DNA of 64,000 nt from Actinomycetota bacterium (GCA_030645615.1 JAUSNB010000025.1:1-64000), one strand, 5' to 3'. Positions 39,207-48,931 are shown, counted from the stretch's first letter. The notes: a model not told the origin generated them from the sequence alone. Numbers and translations are program-made.

Positions 39207-39542
39207 CTAGCCGCCCGACTGCTCGGCCCTCAGCGCATCCACCCGCCGCCCGCTGCGCACGGCGACGAGCCACAGCACGGCGAACAGGCCGCCGACCACG
39301 AGCATCGCCCAGCCCGCGACCAGCGCCGTGGCCACGACCAGCGCCTGCATCGCCCATCCCACCGCGACACCCCAGGGCCTGCGCAGCGTGCCGATCGCCA
39401 GGACGAGCAGCAGCGTGAGTGCCAGCCCCACGCCCCACGCCAGCCGCGTGTTGTCGACCGATCCGTTGGACGCAGCCAACGACGTGGCCAAGAAGACGAC
39501 AACCGCCTCGGCCGCGAGCACAGCGGAGCACAGCACCTTCAC
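39207..39542 (-). CDS. DUF4233 family membrane protein
   Basis: A 111-residue protein with four predicted helices (VLCSAVLAAEAVVVFLATSLA; WGVGLALTLLLVLAIG; WAMQALVVATALVAGW; LVVGGLFAVLWLVAV). It sits between folC and ndk, where DUF4233 genes are found in many actinobacteria. GTG start. Function unknown. Confidence 0.8.
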   Translation of the reverse strand: MKVLCSAVLAAEAVVVFLATSLAASNGSVDNTRLAWGVGLALTLLLVLAIGTLRRPWGVAVGWAMQALVVATALVAGWAMLVVGGLFAVLWLVAVRSGRRVDALRAEQSGG

Positions 39543-39578
39543 CAGCCAAGCCTCCCATCCATGCCGGCAGCCGCCACC

Positions 39579-40925
39579 TCAGCCCAGCAGCCTGAGCGCA
39601 TCGCCGACGAGGACGACCGAGCCCGTCACGAGGACTCCCGCGCCGCCGTAGGGCGCGTCCTCCTCAGCCATCGCCACGGCTCGGTCGATCGCGTCGGCCA
39701 GCGATCGCTCCACGATGACGCGGTCCTCGCCGAACACTTCGACTGCAATGGCCGCGAGGACATCCACCGGCATGGCCCGCGCGGACGACGGCTCGGTGAT
39801 CACGACCTGATGCAGGCGACCCTCGAGGGCCGCGAGGAACCCTGATGCGTCCTTGTCCGCGAGCATGCCGACCACGCCGACCAGCCCGGCGAAGTCGAAG
39901 GAATCGTCGAGGGCCTCGGCGAGGGCCGCGGCGCCGTGCGGGTTGTGGGCCGCGTCGAGCAGGACGGTGGGGTTGCGCCGGACCACCTGCAGCCGACCAG
40001 GCGACGTGACCGCCGCGAAGCCGGCCCGCACGAGATCAACATCCAGCGCGCCGACCCCGTGCAGGAACGCCTCGACGGACGCGAGGGCCACCGAGGCGTT
40101 GCGGGCCTGGTGCTGACCGAACAGCGGGAGGAAGACGTCCGGGTACTCCCCCGACAGCCCGCGCAGGCTCAACGCCTGCCCGCCGACCGCCACCTCACGC
40201 AACAGCACCCCGAACTCCAGGCCCTCGCGCGCGACCTCGGCTCCCACCTCGACGCATCGCGCGAGCAGGACCTCGGCAGCCGGCAACTCCTGCTGCGCCA
40301 GGACAGCCGTGGTCCCTGCCTTGATGATCCCGGCCTTCTCCGTGGCGATTTCGGCGATCGAATCGCCTAGGTAGTCACGGTGGTCGAGGCCGATCGCAGT
40401 GACCACGCTGACGACTCCGTCGGCGACGTTCGTCGAGTCCCACGTGCCGCCGAGGCCGACCTCGACGATCGCCACGTCGACGGGTGCGTCGGCGAAGGCC
40501 GCGAAGGCCAGCCCCGTCATGACCTCGAAGTACGACATGACCGGACCGCCGTCGGCAAGGGAGTTCGCATCGACGACCTCGATGAACGGACCGACCTCCT
40601 GCCAGGCCGCCAGCAGGCGGTCAGCCTCGATCGGCTGCCCATCGAGGCAGAGCCGCTCGCGCGGGTCGATCAGGTGCGGGGACGTGAACAGTCCGGTACG
40701 CAGCCCGAACGACCGCAGCAACGACTCGATCATGCGAGCGGTGGAGGTCTTGCCGTTGGTGCCCGTGACGTGGATGACGGGGTAGGTCCGCTGCGGATCC
40801 CCCATGAGCTCGGTCAGGGCGGCGATGCGCGCCAGCGTCGGCTCGATGCGGTTCTCGGGCCAGCGGCCTTCGAGGTGCTGCCACAAGGAAGCCAACTGCG
40901 CCTCGGTCCCGACCCCTTGTGCCAC
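39579..40925 (-). CDS. folC: Folylpolyglutamate/dihydrofolate synthase
   Basis: A 448-residue Mur-ligase-fold enzyme that makes dihydrofolate and adds glutamates to folates. The P-loop is VTGTNGKTSTARMI (about 52-60), with TSPHLIDPRERLCLDG, VEVGLGGTWDSTN and LLDAAHNPHGA. GTG 40925 follows TAGACT by 7 nt. In many actinobacteria valS lies directly upstream in the same direction; here valS is on the other strand with a PNPOx gene between, a local rearrangement. Confidence 0.92.
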   Translation of the reverse strand: MAQGVGTEAQLASLWQHLEGRWPENRIEPTLARIAALTELMGDPQRTYPVIHVTGTNGKTSTARMIESLLRSFGLRTGLFTSPHLIDPRERLCLDGQPIEADRLLAAWQEVGPFIEVVDANSLADGGPVMSYFEVMTGLAFAAFADAPVDVAIVEVGLGGTWDSTNVADGVVSVVTAIGLDHRDYLGDSIAEIATEKAGIIKAGTTAVLAQQELPAAEVLLARCVEVGAEVAREGLEFGVLLREVAVGGQALSLRGLSGEYPDVFLPLFGQHQARNASVALASVEAFLHGVGALDVDLVRAGFAAVTSPGRLQVVRRNPTVLLDAAHNPHGAAALAEALDDSFDFAGLVGVVGMLADKDASGFLAALEGRLHQVVITEPSSARAMPVDVLAAIAVEVFGEDRVIVERSLADAIDRAVAMAEEDAPYGGAGVLVTGSVVLVGDALRLLG

Positions 40926-40932
40926 GGCGGCG

Positions 40933-40955
40933 AGTCTAGGTGCCTGGATTACGGT
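40933..40955. promoter_or_regulatory. Back-to-back leaderless -10 elements (folC and PNPOx gene)
   Basis: TAGACT on the minus strand (40938-40933) lies 7 nt before the folC GTG. TACGGT on the plus strand (40950-40955) lies 6 nt before ATG 40962. Only 36 bp separate the two start codons, so the two promoters must overlap and may compete. Confidence 0.5.
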
Positions 40956-40961
40956 TGCCCT

Positions 40962-41507
40962 ATGTCCCAGGAACTCGACGGCATCGATGACAAGCTGGCG
41001 GAGTGGCTGCAGGGGCAGCACGTCTTCTTCGTGGCCTCTGCGCCCCTGGCCGGCGACGGGCTTGTCAACTGCTCGCCCAAGGGCCTCGCGGGCACCTTCG
41101 CGGTCGTCGACCCGCACACGGTCGCGTACCTCGACCTCACCGGCAGCGGCATCGAAACGATCGCCCACCTGCGCGAGAACGGCAGGATCGTGCTGATGTT
41201 CTGCGCCTTCGACGGCCGGCCGAACATCGTCCGCCTGCACGGCCGGGGCCGGGTGATCCTGCCCGCGGACCCCGGGTTCGCCGGGCTCGTCGGCCGTTTC
41301 ACCGAGCACCCCGGCGTGCGCTCGGTCATCGTCGTCGACGTCGAACGGCTGTCGGAATCGTGTGGATACGCCGTCCCGACGATGGAGTACCGGGCCGAGC
41401 GCGACGTGCTCGACCTGAGCAACGGCAAGAGGGGCGAGGACGGCCTCGCCGAGTACCGCCGCGAGAAGAACGCGCGCAGCCTGGACGGGCTGCCCGGCCT
41501 GGCCTAG
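40962..41507 (+). CDS. Pyridoxamine 5'-phosphate oxidase-fold protein
   Basis: A 181-residue split-barrel flavin-binding family protein. The pattern HVFFVASAPLAGDGLVNCSPKGL, then LDLTGSGIETIAHLRENGRIVLMFCAF and RVHGRGRVI-like strands fit the PNPOx group of small FMN- or F420-dependent oxidoreductases. It is too short and divergent to call true PdxH. ATG 40962 follows a TANNNT element by 6 nt. Confidence 0.8.
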   Translation: MSQELDGIDDKLAEWLQGQHVFFVASAPLAGDGLVNCSPKGLAGTFAVVDPHTVAYLDLTGSGIETIAHLRENGRIVLMFCAFDGRPNIVRLHGRGRVILPADPGFAGLVGRFTEHPGVRSVIVVDVERLSESCGYAVPTMEYRAERDVLDLSNGKRGEDGLAEYRREKNARSLDGLPGLA

Positions 41508-41524
41508 CCTGCGCGGCCCGCAAA

Positions 41525-41530
41525 TACACT
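41525..41530 (+). promoter_or_regulatory. Leaderless -10 of valS
   Basis: TACACT ends 7 nt before ATG 41538. No ribosome-binding site is present between them. Confidence 0.4.
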
Positions 41531-41537
41531 GGCGCCC

Positions 41538-44102
41538 ATGACGTCAAGCCGCCTGCCCGACAAGCCGACCCTCGATGGCATCGAGGCGAAGTGGGCGGCC
41601 GTATGGGAGGAGCAGGGCACCTACCGCTTCGATCGGTCCAAGAACCGCGAGCAGGTGTTCTCTATCGACACCCCACCGCCGACCGTCAGCGGGTCGCTCC
41701 ACGTGGGCCACGTGTTCTCGTTCACCCACACCGACTGCATCGCCAGGTACCGGCGCATGCGCGGACTCGAGGTCTTCTACCCCATGGGCTGGGACGACAA
41801 CGGCCTGCCGACCGAGCGCCGTGTCCAGAACTACTACGGCGTGCGCTGCGACCCGAGCCTGCCGTACGACCCCGCCTTCGTCCCGCCCGCCGAGCCGGAC
41901 CCCAAGCGGCAGGTGCCGATCGCGCGCCGCAACTTCGTCGAGCTGTGCGAGCGGCTGACCCTCGAGGACGAGCAGGTCTTCGAGGCGGTGTGGCGCCGCG
42001 TGGGCCTGTCCGTCGACTGGACCCAGACGTACCAGACCATCGGGCGCAACAGCCAGCGAGCAAGCCAGCTGGCATTCCTGCGCAACCTCGCGCGGGGAGA
42101 GGCGTACCAGGCCGAGGCCCCCACGCTGTGGGATGTCACCTTCCGCACCGCCGTTGCGCAGGCCGAGCTCGAGGATCGCGAGCGCCCGGGGGCGTATCAC
42201 CGCATCGGCTTCCAGGCCGCCACAGACCCCGACAGAACAGTCCTGATCGAGACCTCCCGCCCCGAGCTGCTCGCGGCCTGCGTCGCCCTGGTTGCCCACC
42301 CCGACGACGAGCGCTACCAGCCGCTCTTCGGATCGACCGTGCGCACGGCAGGGTTCGGCGTCGAGGTCCCGATCGTGGCGCACCCGCTGGCCGATCCGGC
42401 CAAGGGCACCGGCATCGCGATGATCTGCACGTTCGGCGACCTCACCGACGTCATCTGGTGGCGCGAGCTGCAGTTGCCGACCCGGCCGATCATCGGCTGG
42501 GACGGCCGCATCCTGCCCGATGTCCCCGACTGGATCACCAGCGACGCGGGCCGGGCCAACTACGCCGCGATCGTCGGCACCACGAGCCACACGGCCAAGG
42601 AGCTCATGGTCGGCATCCTGCGCGCGTCCGGCGAGCTCGTGGGCGAGCCCACTCCGATCACGCACCAGGTCAAGTTCTACGAGAAGGGCGACAAGCCCCT
42701 CGAGATCGTGACCACGCGGCAGTGGTACATCGCCAACGGCGGTCGCGACGCCGGGCTGCGCGCCGAGCTCGTCTCCCGCGGCAAGGAGATCGTGTGGCAT
42801 CCGGAGCACATGCGGGTCCGCTACGAGAACTGGGTCGAGGGCCTCAACGGCGACTGGCTGATCTCGCGGCAGCGCTTCTTCGGGGTGCCACTGCCGTTGT
42901 GGTACCCGGTCGACGAGGCAGGCAACCCGAGCTACGACGCACCGATCGTCCCGGCCGAGGAGTCGCTGCCGATCGACCCGAGCAGCGACGTTCCGCCCGG
43001 CTACACCGCCGATCAGCGCGGCGTGCCGCACGGCTTCATCGGCGACCCGGACATCATGGACACCTGGGCCACGAGTTCGCTGACCCCGCAGATCGTCGGC
43101 GGCTGGGAGCAGGACGAGGACCTCTGGAGCCGAGTCTTCCCGATGGACCTGCGCCCTCAGGGGCACGACATCATCCGCACCTGGCTGTTCTCCTCCATCG
43201 TCCGGGCGCACTTGGAGAACGACTGCATCCCGTGGACGAACGCTGCGATCTCGGGGTGGATCCTCGATCCTGACCGCAAGAAGATGAGCAAGTCCAAGGG
43301 CAACGTAGTCACGCCGACGGACCTCCTTGAGGAGCACAGTTCCGACGCCGTGCGGTACTGGGCGGCCTCGGGTCGGCCGGGCACGGACACCGCCTTCGAC
43401 GTTGGCCAGATGAAGATCGGCCGCCGCCTGGCCATCAAGATCCTCAACGCCAGCAAGTTCGTCCTCGGTCACGGCTCGACGATCGATGACGCAGCGATCA
43501 CCGAGCCACTCGACCGCGCCCTGCTGGCCCGGCTGGCCGACACGACTCGCCAGGTCACCGACGCGTTCGAGGCGTACGAGTATGCAAAGGCCCTCGAGGT
43601 GGCCGAGGCGTTCTTCTGGTCCTTCACCGATGACTACGTCGAGCTGGTCAAGGACCGGGCCTACGGCGGCCAGGGCGAGGCGGCCGCGGCGTCCGCGAAG
43701 GCGACCCTGGCCACTGCGCTGAGCGTGCAGCTCAGGCTCTTCGCGCCCGTCCTTCCCTTCACGACCGAGGAGGTCTGGTCGTGGTGGCAGGACGGATCCG
43801 TGCACCGGCAGCCGTGGCCCGACGCTGCTGACATCGCGCTGCTGGCCGGTGGCGCGGACGCGACGCTCGTCGACGATGTGTCCACGGTTCTCGGCCTGGT
43901 CCGCAAGGCCAAGTCCGAGGCCAAGGCGTCCATGCGCGCACCGGTCGAGAGCGCCGTCATCACGGCGCCGGCCGAGCAGGCCGCGCGCCTGCGCACCGCC
44001 GCAGGCGACCTCGCCGCGACCGGCTCCATCGTCGGGCTGGGGATCGTCGAGGGGCCAGGACCGCTGGACGTGCAGGTCGTCCTGGCCGAGCAGCCAGCCT
44101 AA
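41538..44102 (+). CDS. valS: Valyl-tRNA synthetase
   Basis: An 854-residue class I synthetase. The HIGH box HVGH (about 54-57) follows PPPTVSGSL, and KMSKS (KKMSKSKGN) is near 582. An editing domain lies between ([18 protein letters not shown]). The chain stops after the anticodon-binding domain ([10 protein letters not shown]) with no C-terminal coiled-coil tRNA arm, and the opening matches the shorter archaeal-like ValRS form (inference). It is convergent with the following hypothetical gene. Confidence 0.93.
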   Translation: MTSSRLPDKPTLDGIEAKWAAVWEEQGTYRFDRSKNREQVFSIDTPPPTVSGSLHVGHVFSFTHTDCIARYRRMRGLEVFYPMGWDDNGLPTERRVQNYYGVRCDPSLPYDPAFVPPAEPDPKRQVPIARRNFVELCERLTLEDEQVFEAVWRRVGLSVDWTQTYQTIGRNSQRASQLAFLRNLARGEAYQAEAPTLWDVTFRTAVAQAELEDRERPGAYHRIGFQAATDPDRTVLIETSRPELLAACVALVAHPDDERYQPLFGSTVRTAGFGVEVPIVAHPLADPAKGTGIAMICTFGDLTDVIWWRELQLPTRPIIGWDGRILPDVPDWITSDAGRANYAAIVGTTSHTAKELMVGILRASGELVGEPTPITHQVKFYEKGDKPLEIVTTRQWYIANGGRDAGLRAELVSRGKEIVWHPEHMRVRYENWVEGLNGDWLISRQRFFGVPLPLWYPVDEAGNPSYDAPIVPAEESLPIDPSSDVPPGYTADQRGVPHGFIGDPDIMDTWATSSLTPQIVGGWEQDEDLWSRVFPMDLRPQGHDIIRTWLFSSIVRAHLENDCIPWTNAAISGWILDPDRKKMSKSKGNVVTPTDLLEEHSSDAVRYWAASGRPGTDTAFDVGQMKIGRRLAIKILNASKFVLGHGSTIDDAAITEPLDRALLARLADTTRQVTDAFEAYEYAKALEVAEAFFWSFTDDYVELVKDRAYGGQGEAAAASAKATLATALSVQLRLFAPVLPFTTEEVWSWWQDGSVHRQPWPDAADIALLAGGADATLVDDVSTVLGLVRKAKSEAKASMRAPVESAVITAPAEQAARLRTAAGDLAATGSIVGLGIVEGPGPLDVQVVLAEQPA

Positions 44103-44121
44103 TCCCAGGCTCGGGCAGGAG

Positions 44122-44520
44122 CTACGTGTCGAGCTCGGAGAGCTCCTTGAGCAGGCCAAGCTGCGTGGACGTCCGCGGCGCCTCGCTGGCCGGTGACTTC
44201 ACCGGGGCGGGCGCGGGAAGGCTCGGCTCGGGGACGCCCATGGCAAGTTCGGGCGCGTACACGTGGATCAGGTCGATCCCGCTCACGTCGACGGCATCGG
44301 CATAGTCGAGGTCGGTGGGCAGGACGAGCAACTCGGGCGCGGTCTCGAGCAGGCTGTAATCGTCATGAGCGGCCGCCGCGAACCATTGCGGCGTGGTCGT
44401 GGTCGCCAGCGGGAAGCGGGACTCCCGGGCCCCGGCCGCAAGATCCGCCATGGCGATGGGCTGCTCGAGGGCGAACAGGGCGTAGGTCGCCGACGCGATC
44501 GACTCACCTGCCGCGCTCAT
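44122..44520 (-). CDS. Hypothetical protein next to cpaE-like gene
   Basis: A 132-residue protein that I do not recognise. A hydrophobic-acidic domain (ALFALEQPIAMADLAAG, then LLVLPTDLDYADAVDVSGIDLIHVY) is followed by a Pro/Ala-rich linker and a C-terminal LGLLKELSELD helix. ATG 44520 has GGAGG about 4 nt upstream and a TACCGT element further up. It lies 75 bp downstream of the CpaE-like gene, so it probably belongs to the pilus island. No predicted membrane segment. Confidence 0.65.
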   Translation of the reverse strand: MSAAGESIASATYALFALEQPIAMADLAAGARESRFPLATTTTPQWFAAAAHDDYSLLETAPELLVLPTDLDYADAVDVSGIDLIHVYAPELAMGVPEPSLPAPAPVKSPASEAPRTSTQLGLLKELSELDT

Positions 44521-44595
44521 GAGGCCTCCTGCGATCCGGGACCCTCACGGTAGACCGGTCGCAGGGGCGTGGCAATGCCGCGGGCGCCCGGCCGG

Positions 44596-46173
44596 CTAGC
44601 GACGGAACAGGCCACGACGGCGACCGGCGTCGTCGGGCGCGGTCGCGTCCGACGGCTGGGTCGGCTCCGCGGTCGCCCCAGGGGATGCGTCATGAGCCCG
44701 CCACGGCGCGAGCGCGCGCTGGGGCAGGCAGGCGCGGGCCAGGTCGTTGTAGGCCGGGCCGATGAGCGGGTGGTCGAGCAGCGAGTGCATGCGGTTGAGG
44801 TTCGTGGCGGTGAGGACGTCCTTCGTGGCCAGCGGGATGACTCCGACGACCGGCACTCCAAGTCCTGCGGCGAGGACCTGGTCACGCTCCATCCCGACGT
44901 TCGCGACCGACTGGTTGACCAGGATGCCGATCTTCTCGCGGGGGATGCCCAGCCCGGATTCGTCGACGGGCGCGGTGATCTCGCGCAGGGCGCGGGCCAT
45001 CCCCTGCACGGCGGTGGAGGCGAGGGTGGTGACGAAGAGGATCTCCTCGGCCTCGGGCAAGGCCACCTGCGCGATGAGCGGGTCGAGGTACTGGACGCTC
45101 GTGTCCATCACGACGACGTCGTACATCCGCTGCAGGCTCCGGATGATCGTCCGGTAGAAGTCGGGACCGACCGTGTCGGCGGTGCGCGGCCGGATCGGCG
45201 CGAGCAGGGTGTCGACGCCAAGCCCCGGTGCATGGACGAGGTTGCGCCGGATGCGCTCCTCGTCCCAGACCGGCTGCACGCGGATGTTCAGCGCCGTCGG
45301 CATGAACCTTCCGATCAGCGATGCCACCTGACCGTCGCGCGTATCGAGATCGATCAGGCACACGGAAAGGGGCTGCCCGGCGTCCTGCGATGCCCTCGCG
45401 ATCGAGCCGGCGAGCAGGATCGAAGCCGTGGACTTGCCCGAGCCACCCTTGCTCGACGTGACGGTGATCGTCACCTGGCCGGGCACCTTCGGCCGCGCCA
45501 GCAGTTCCAGGGATGCCGCGGCTGGCACGTCGCTCGGCCGGTCCGCCGTCGCTTCCTCGGCGCGGGTCGGCAGGCCGCCGATCGGCGGCAGTCCCGGGCG
45601 CCGTGATGGCATCGTGGCAGGGGCTCCGGGCGGCTGCCACACGGCCGACGGCGAGAAGGCCTCCCGCGACAGCGCGGCGTCGGCAGTCGCGGGGTACTGG
45701 TCCGGGAAGGCGACCTCGTCGGCCACGACCCGCCTGATCGTGTCCAGGACGGCACGGCCGCCCTGCTGTACCGGTAGCACGTGGTAGCCCAGACTTTCCG
45801 CTTCCACCCCCTGCGCCGTCGCCGCCTCGGCAATGAGCCGCTGCAACTGCGGGAGCGCGTCGGGGCGCCAGGCAGCCACGAAGACGAAGGCTCCGGCGTG
45901 GGCCATGGCCACGATGGCCCGGGCTGTCTGCCCCAACTCGGACTCCGCACTGGACGTCCCCTCGGCGAGGGAGTCCGAGAACACCAGGATGCGCGACTGC
46001 TGGTCCAGACGCCCGCCCGACAACGCGTCCCACATCGCCGCGACAGTCGGCTGTCGGTCCTGCACCGCCCAGTCGATCCCGTTCGATGAGAGCAGGTCGC
46101 TGAGCGGCCGCTCCGCGACGACGATGACACGCGGCGCGCCTGCTGACGGCATGCCGTCCGCCTCTGGAGTCAC
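44596..46173 (-). CDS. CpaE-like pilus assembly ATPase (MinD/ParA family)
   Basis: A 525-residue protein. The N-terminal region (about 1-130) looks like a receiver or atypical response-regulator domain (VIVVAERPLSDLLSSNG, RILVFSDSL, AFVFVAAWRPDALPQL). After a Pro-rich linker comes a P-loop ATPase with deviant Walker A SSKGGSGKST (about 240-249), SVCLIDLDTRDGQV and VVMDTSVQYLD. The order matches CpaE/TadZ, which position Tad pili, but no Tad ATPase gene is in the window, so it more likely localises the type IV pilus here. GTG 46173 follows TAGAGT by 7 nt. Confidence 0.78.
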   Translation of the reverse strand: MTPEADGMPSAGAPRVIVVAERPLSDLLSSNGIDWAVQDRQPTVAAMWDALSGGRLDQQSRILVFSDSLAEGTSSAESELGQTARAIVAMAHAGAFVFVAAWRPDALPQLQRLIAEAATAQGVEAESLGYHVLPVQQGGRAVLDTIRRVVADEVAFPDQYPATADAALSREAFSPSAVWQPPGAPATMPSRRPGLPPIGGLPTRAEEATADRPSDVPAAASLELLARPKVPGQVTITVTSSKGGSGKSTASILLAGSIARASQDAGQPLSVCLIDLDTRDGQVASLIGRFMPTALNIRVQPVWDEERIRRNLVHAPGLGVDTLLAPIRPRTADTVGPDFYRTIIRSLQRMYDVVVMDTSVQYLDPLIAQVALPEAEEILFVTTLASTAVQGMARALREITAPVDESGLGIPREKIGILVNQSVANVGMERDQVLAAGLGVPVVGVIPLATKDVLTATNLNRMHSLLDHPLIGPAYNDLARACLPQRALAPWRAHDASPGATAEPTQPSDATAPDDAGRRRGLFRR

Positions 46174-46180
46174 ACGGGGA

Positions 46181-46186
46181 ACTCTA
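46181..46186 (-). promoter_or_regulatory. Leaderless -10 of cpaE-like gene
   Basis: TAGAGT on the minus strand ends 7 nt before GTG 46173. The sigma-factor gene diverges from the same 72-bp gap, which has no other clear motif apart from a CCCAC/GTGGG palindrome over the sigma start codon (46238-46250). Confidence 0.4.
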
Positions 46187-46245
46187 GCCCTACCAATTCC
46201 CCCGCGCCGGTCGCATTTGGCCACCGGCGGTCCCATACCCACACT

Positions 46246-47073
46246 GTGGGCACCGCCACGCTTCACTCCGTCGCAGAGGCGACCGAACGCGCCCATCGCG
46301 CGGACGTCGACCAGTACGCCAACCTGTTCGACGGGGACCGTGAACTTGCCGCCCTGTGGGTCGGCGCGCGGTTGTATGGCGACCTCGCGGCGCGCGAGCA
46401 CCTCGTGCTGACGTATGGCCCGCTCGTCCGCTATGTCGTGTCGCGGCTGAACATCACGTTGCCGCCCAGCCTGGAGCGGGCCGACCTCGTCGGGTTCGGG
46501 ACCATCGGGCTCATCGACGCGATCGCGCGATTCGATCTCGACCGCGGACTGACCTTCCAGACTTATGCCGTGACCCGAATCCGCGGAGCCATCCTGGACG
46601 AGTTGCGCGGCCTGGACTGGGTCCCCCGCGCCGTCCGCGGGGCCATGCGCGACATCGACCGGGCAACCGCCACGTTCGAGCAGGATCATGGCCGCGAGCC
46701 GACCATCGAGGATCTCGTGGACGTGACAGGGCTGCGCGCGGCCGAGGTGCGATCGACCGTCATGGCCTACCGGAATGGCTACCTCGCCAGCCTCGACGAG
46801 CGCCGCGCCGAAGCGACGGACGATGACGGTCCGGGCCGCCGCGAGCCCGTGGATGCCACTGCGGAGCTGCCCGAGGAGATCTACGACCACGAGGACAGCC
46901 AGCGCCAGATGCGGGAGCGCATCCGGCACCTGCCCAGGCGTGAGCGCGCCGTCGTGGCCCTGTACTACTTCGAGGAGCTGACGTTCGGTGAGATCGGCCG
47001 GGTGATGGGGTTCAGCGAGTCCCGGGCCTGCCAGGTGCACGGCCGAGCGCTGCGCTCCCTCCGGGACACCTAG
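46246..47073 (+). CDS. WhiG/FliA-type sigma-70 factor
   Basis: A 275-residue alternative sigma factor. Region 2 is RADLVGFGTIGLIDAIARFD and FQTYAVTRIRGAILDELR; the adjoining DWVPRAVR is the FliA/WhiG signature. Region 3 is ATFEQDHGREPTIEDLVDVTGL, and region 4 is LPRRERAVVALYYFEELTFG with a helix-turn-helix ending SESRACQVHGRAL. No flagellar gene is in the window, so it probably controls pilus genes, which carry a FliA-like promoter (see findings). No anti-sigma gene is adjacent. GTG start. Confidence 0.88.
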   Translation: MGTATLHSVAEATERAHRADVDQYANLFDGDRELAALWVGARLYGDLAAREHLVLTYGPLVRYVVSRLNITLPPSLERADLVGFGTIGLIDAIARFDLDRGLTFQTYAVTRIRGAILDELRGLDWVPRAVRGAMRDIDRATATFEQDHGREPTIEDLVDVTGLRAAEVRSTVMAYRNGYLASLDERRAEATDDDGPGRREPVDATAELPEEIYDHEDSQRQMRERIRHLPRRERAVVALYYFEELTFGEIGRVMGFSESRACQVHGRALRSLRDT

Positions 47074-47121
47074 CGCCCCGCGCACTCCTGCCGACCTGGT
47101 GGTGGCGGGATGAGAACGCGG

Positions 47122-47529
47122 TCAGGCGGTCAGGCCGGCCGGGCCGTGCAGGATGAAGGCGCTGCGCGCCGCCGTGCCCAAGCCGAGCCGGCCGACGACC
47201 GGCACCTCGGTCGGGTTGGCGGCGGGGGCCGGCGTGGCGTCGATACCGGCCGTCGTCAGCGGCGAGGCCTCGACCGGCGACTGCCCGTAGTGGGCTGGGT
47301 CCGCGTCCCCCAGCATCCGGATGCCGATGTCGAAGGAGCGGGTCGCGGCGTTCTCGACGTCGATGATCGCCTCGCCGAAGAAGGTCGAGTCCAGGTCGTC
47401 GTCGTCCACGGCGTCGATCCGGGCGATCACGGCGTTCTGGTCCACAGGAGCGAACGCCGACGGCCGGCCGGACGGCGGGATCGGGGAGTGCGGGGCGAAG
47501 AAGCTCAGGCCCATCTCGTCGCCGGTCAT
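47122..47529 (-). CDS. Hypothetical pilus-island protein, second gene of a pair
   Basis: A 135-residue protein that I do not recognise. It has an N-terminal MGLSFFAPHSPIPPSG stretch, an acidic centre (DAVDDDDLDSTFFGEAIIDVENA) and a Pro/Ala-rich linker. ATG 47529 overlaps the TGA of the upstream gene (ATGA), so the two are coupled. No membrane segment or cysteine. It is convergent with the sigma-factor gene. Confidence 0.65.
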   Translation of the reverse strand: MTGDEMGLSFFAPHSPIPPSGRPSAFAPVDQNAVIARIDAVDDDDLDSTFFGEAIIDVENAATRSFDIGIRMLGDADPAHYGQSPVEASPLTTAGIDATPAPAANPTEVPVVGRLGLGTAARSAFILHGPAGLTA

Positions 47530-47972
47530 GCCATGCCGCCGGGCTCGCCGCGCGTCCAGGCGGCCGGCACGAAGTCCGGCAGGTCGTCGAGCGGCTCGGG
47601 GACGACCACCCGGTCCAGCCCGGCCAGGACGCAGCGGGCATCGGTGACCAGGTTGAGCGAGGCGATCGGCAGGTCGGCGGGGATCCAGTCGTGGGCGTGC
47701 CACTCGATGGTCCAGGCCACCGGCCAGACCTGCTCCAGTGCCTCCAGGGCCGCGGCGTGAAGCGGGGTGCCTCCGGCGACGACCGGGTGGGCGCTGTACC
47801 GGATCGACCCGGGGCGTCCGTGCGGCGCATCGCAGTACATCTCGACCCGATACAAGGTGTGCTGCTCGTCCGGGTCCACGATCCCCACAGGGATGACGGC
47901 CGTGACCACGCCGGTACCCGTGCGGACCAGGTACTGGCGGCCGTCGGCGCCATCCTGGATCCACGCCTGCAT
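47526..47972 (-). CDS. Hypothetical pilus-island protein, first gene of a pair
   Basis: A 148-residue protein that I do not recognise. It starts MQAWIQDGADGRQYLVRTGTGVV, a strand-rich region, and has a central TIEWHAHDWIPADLPIASLNLV and a C-terminal VVVPEPLDDLPDFVPAAW. No signal peptide or membrane helix. A FliA-like promoter (48011-48039), matching that of the pilin, starts 39 bp upstream, which argues for a pilus- or motility-linked role. Confidence 0.68.
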   Translation of the reverse strand: MQAWIQDGADGRQYLVRTGTGVVTAVIPVGIVDPDEQHTLYRVEMYCDAPHGRPGSIRYSAHPVVAGGTPLHAAALEALEQVWPVAWTIEWHAHDWIPADLPIASLNLVTDARCVLAGLDRVVVPEPLDDLPDFVPAAWTRGEPGGMA

Positions 47973-48010
47973 ATCCGTCTCCCTCGCCTTGGCCGGGGCT
48001 GCCAGTAGAG

Positions 48011-48039
48011 GTATCGGCCCGGGCCGGACTGAACTGAAC
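48011..48039 (-). promoter_or_regulatory. FliA/WhiG-like promoter of the 47.5-48.0 kb gene pair
   Basis: On the minus strand, GTTCA (48039-48035), a 16-nt spacer, then GCCGATAC (48018-48011). Element and spacing match those upstream of the pilin gene exactly. The resemblance to FliA/WhiG-type -10 (GCCGATAA) is clear, while the -35 differs from TAAA. Confidence 0.55.
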
Positions 48040-48078
48040 ACCTTGCCGCGAATCGCCAGTTGGGCCACGAAACGCCAG

Positions 48079-48900
48079 TCAGGCGGCGACCCAGCCGGCA
48101 TAGGCGGTCGCGATCGCCGCACCTGCGAACAGGCCGATGGCGGCGCCGGCGAGGAGGAACGGGCCGAACGGCAGGTGCGAGCGGCGCCCGGCCCGCCCGC
48201 GCGCCATGAGGACCACGCCGGCCACTGCTCCGAGCAGGAACCCCGCGAACAGGCCGACCACGGAGGAACCGAAGGACACCCAGCCCAACGTCGCCCCCAG
48301 AACGGGCGCCAGCTTGACGTCCCCGAACCCCATGCCCCGTCCGCGGGTCAGCAGCCAGATCCCGCCGATCACAGCCAGCCAGGCAGCGGTCCCGGCCACG
48401 GTCGGCCCGATCGGCCACTCACCTGACAGCACGCCGGCCAGGGCCAGGCCCGCCACCGTTACCGGATACAGCGGCAGCACGATGACGTTGGGCAGTCGGT
48501 GGTGGTCGAGGTCGATGAAGGACAGGGCAACCCCGGCACTGCCCAGCACGAGGACCAGCGGCAGGAGCGGATCGAGTCCCTGCGGACCCAGGGCCCACCA
48601 GCCCAGCGCGAGCCAGACGGCGCCGGTCAGGGCCTCGACCAGCGGGTACCGCTTCGGGATCGGCGCGCGGCAATGACGGCACCGACCACGCAGCACCAGC
48701 CACGACAGCACCGGCACGTTGTCGCGCGCGTTGATCGGTTCGTGGCACTGCGGGCAGGCAGAGCCGGGACGGACCACGGACAGCCCCTCCGGAACCCGGT
48801 AGATCACCACGTTCAAGAACGACCCCACGATGAGCCCGAGGCCGCCGAGGACGAAGAAGTACGCCACCGCCACCGCAGCGCCGTCGGCCGACGTGATCAC
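48079..48900 (-). CDS. pilD: Prepilin peptidase / N-methyltransferase
   Basis: A 273-residue aspartic membrane protease that cleaves and methylates type IV prepilins. The N-terminal methylase part has the two CxxC pairs (CPQCHEP, CRHCRAP). The catalytic aspartates are in FIDLDHHRLPN and GFGDVKL, within eight or so helices. It is the last gene of an operon running from 52290. GTG start at 48900. Confidence 0.92.
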   Translation of the reverse strand: MITSADGAAVAVAYFFVLGGLGLIVGSFLNVVIYRVPEGLSVVRPGSACPQCHEPINARDNVPVLSWLVLRGRCRHCRAPIPKRYPLVEALTGAVWLALGWWALGPQGLDPLLPLVLVLGSAGVALSFIDLDHHRLPNVIVLPLYPVTVAGLALAGVLSGEWPIGPTVAGTAAWLAVIGGIWLLTRGRGMGFGDVKLAPVLGATLGWVSFGSSVVGLFAGFLLGAVAGVVLMARGRAGRRSHLPFGPFLLAGAAIGLFAGAAIATAYAGWVAA

Positions 48901-48931
48901 GGGACGAAGCCCATCACGTCCGCGTCAAGGG

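Noticed and set aside
41544-44159. A leftward open frame of 871 codons antisense to valS
   Set aside because: Same GC-frame shadow effect. ValRS motifs on the plus strand settle which strand codes.
44596-46173. A complete Tad/Flp pilus locus
   Set aside because: Only the CpaE-like ATPase was found. No TadA ATPase, TadB/C or Flp pilin is in the window, and the neighbouring genes are of the type IVa class.
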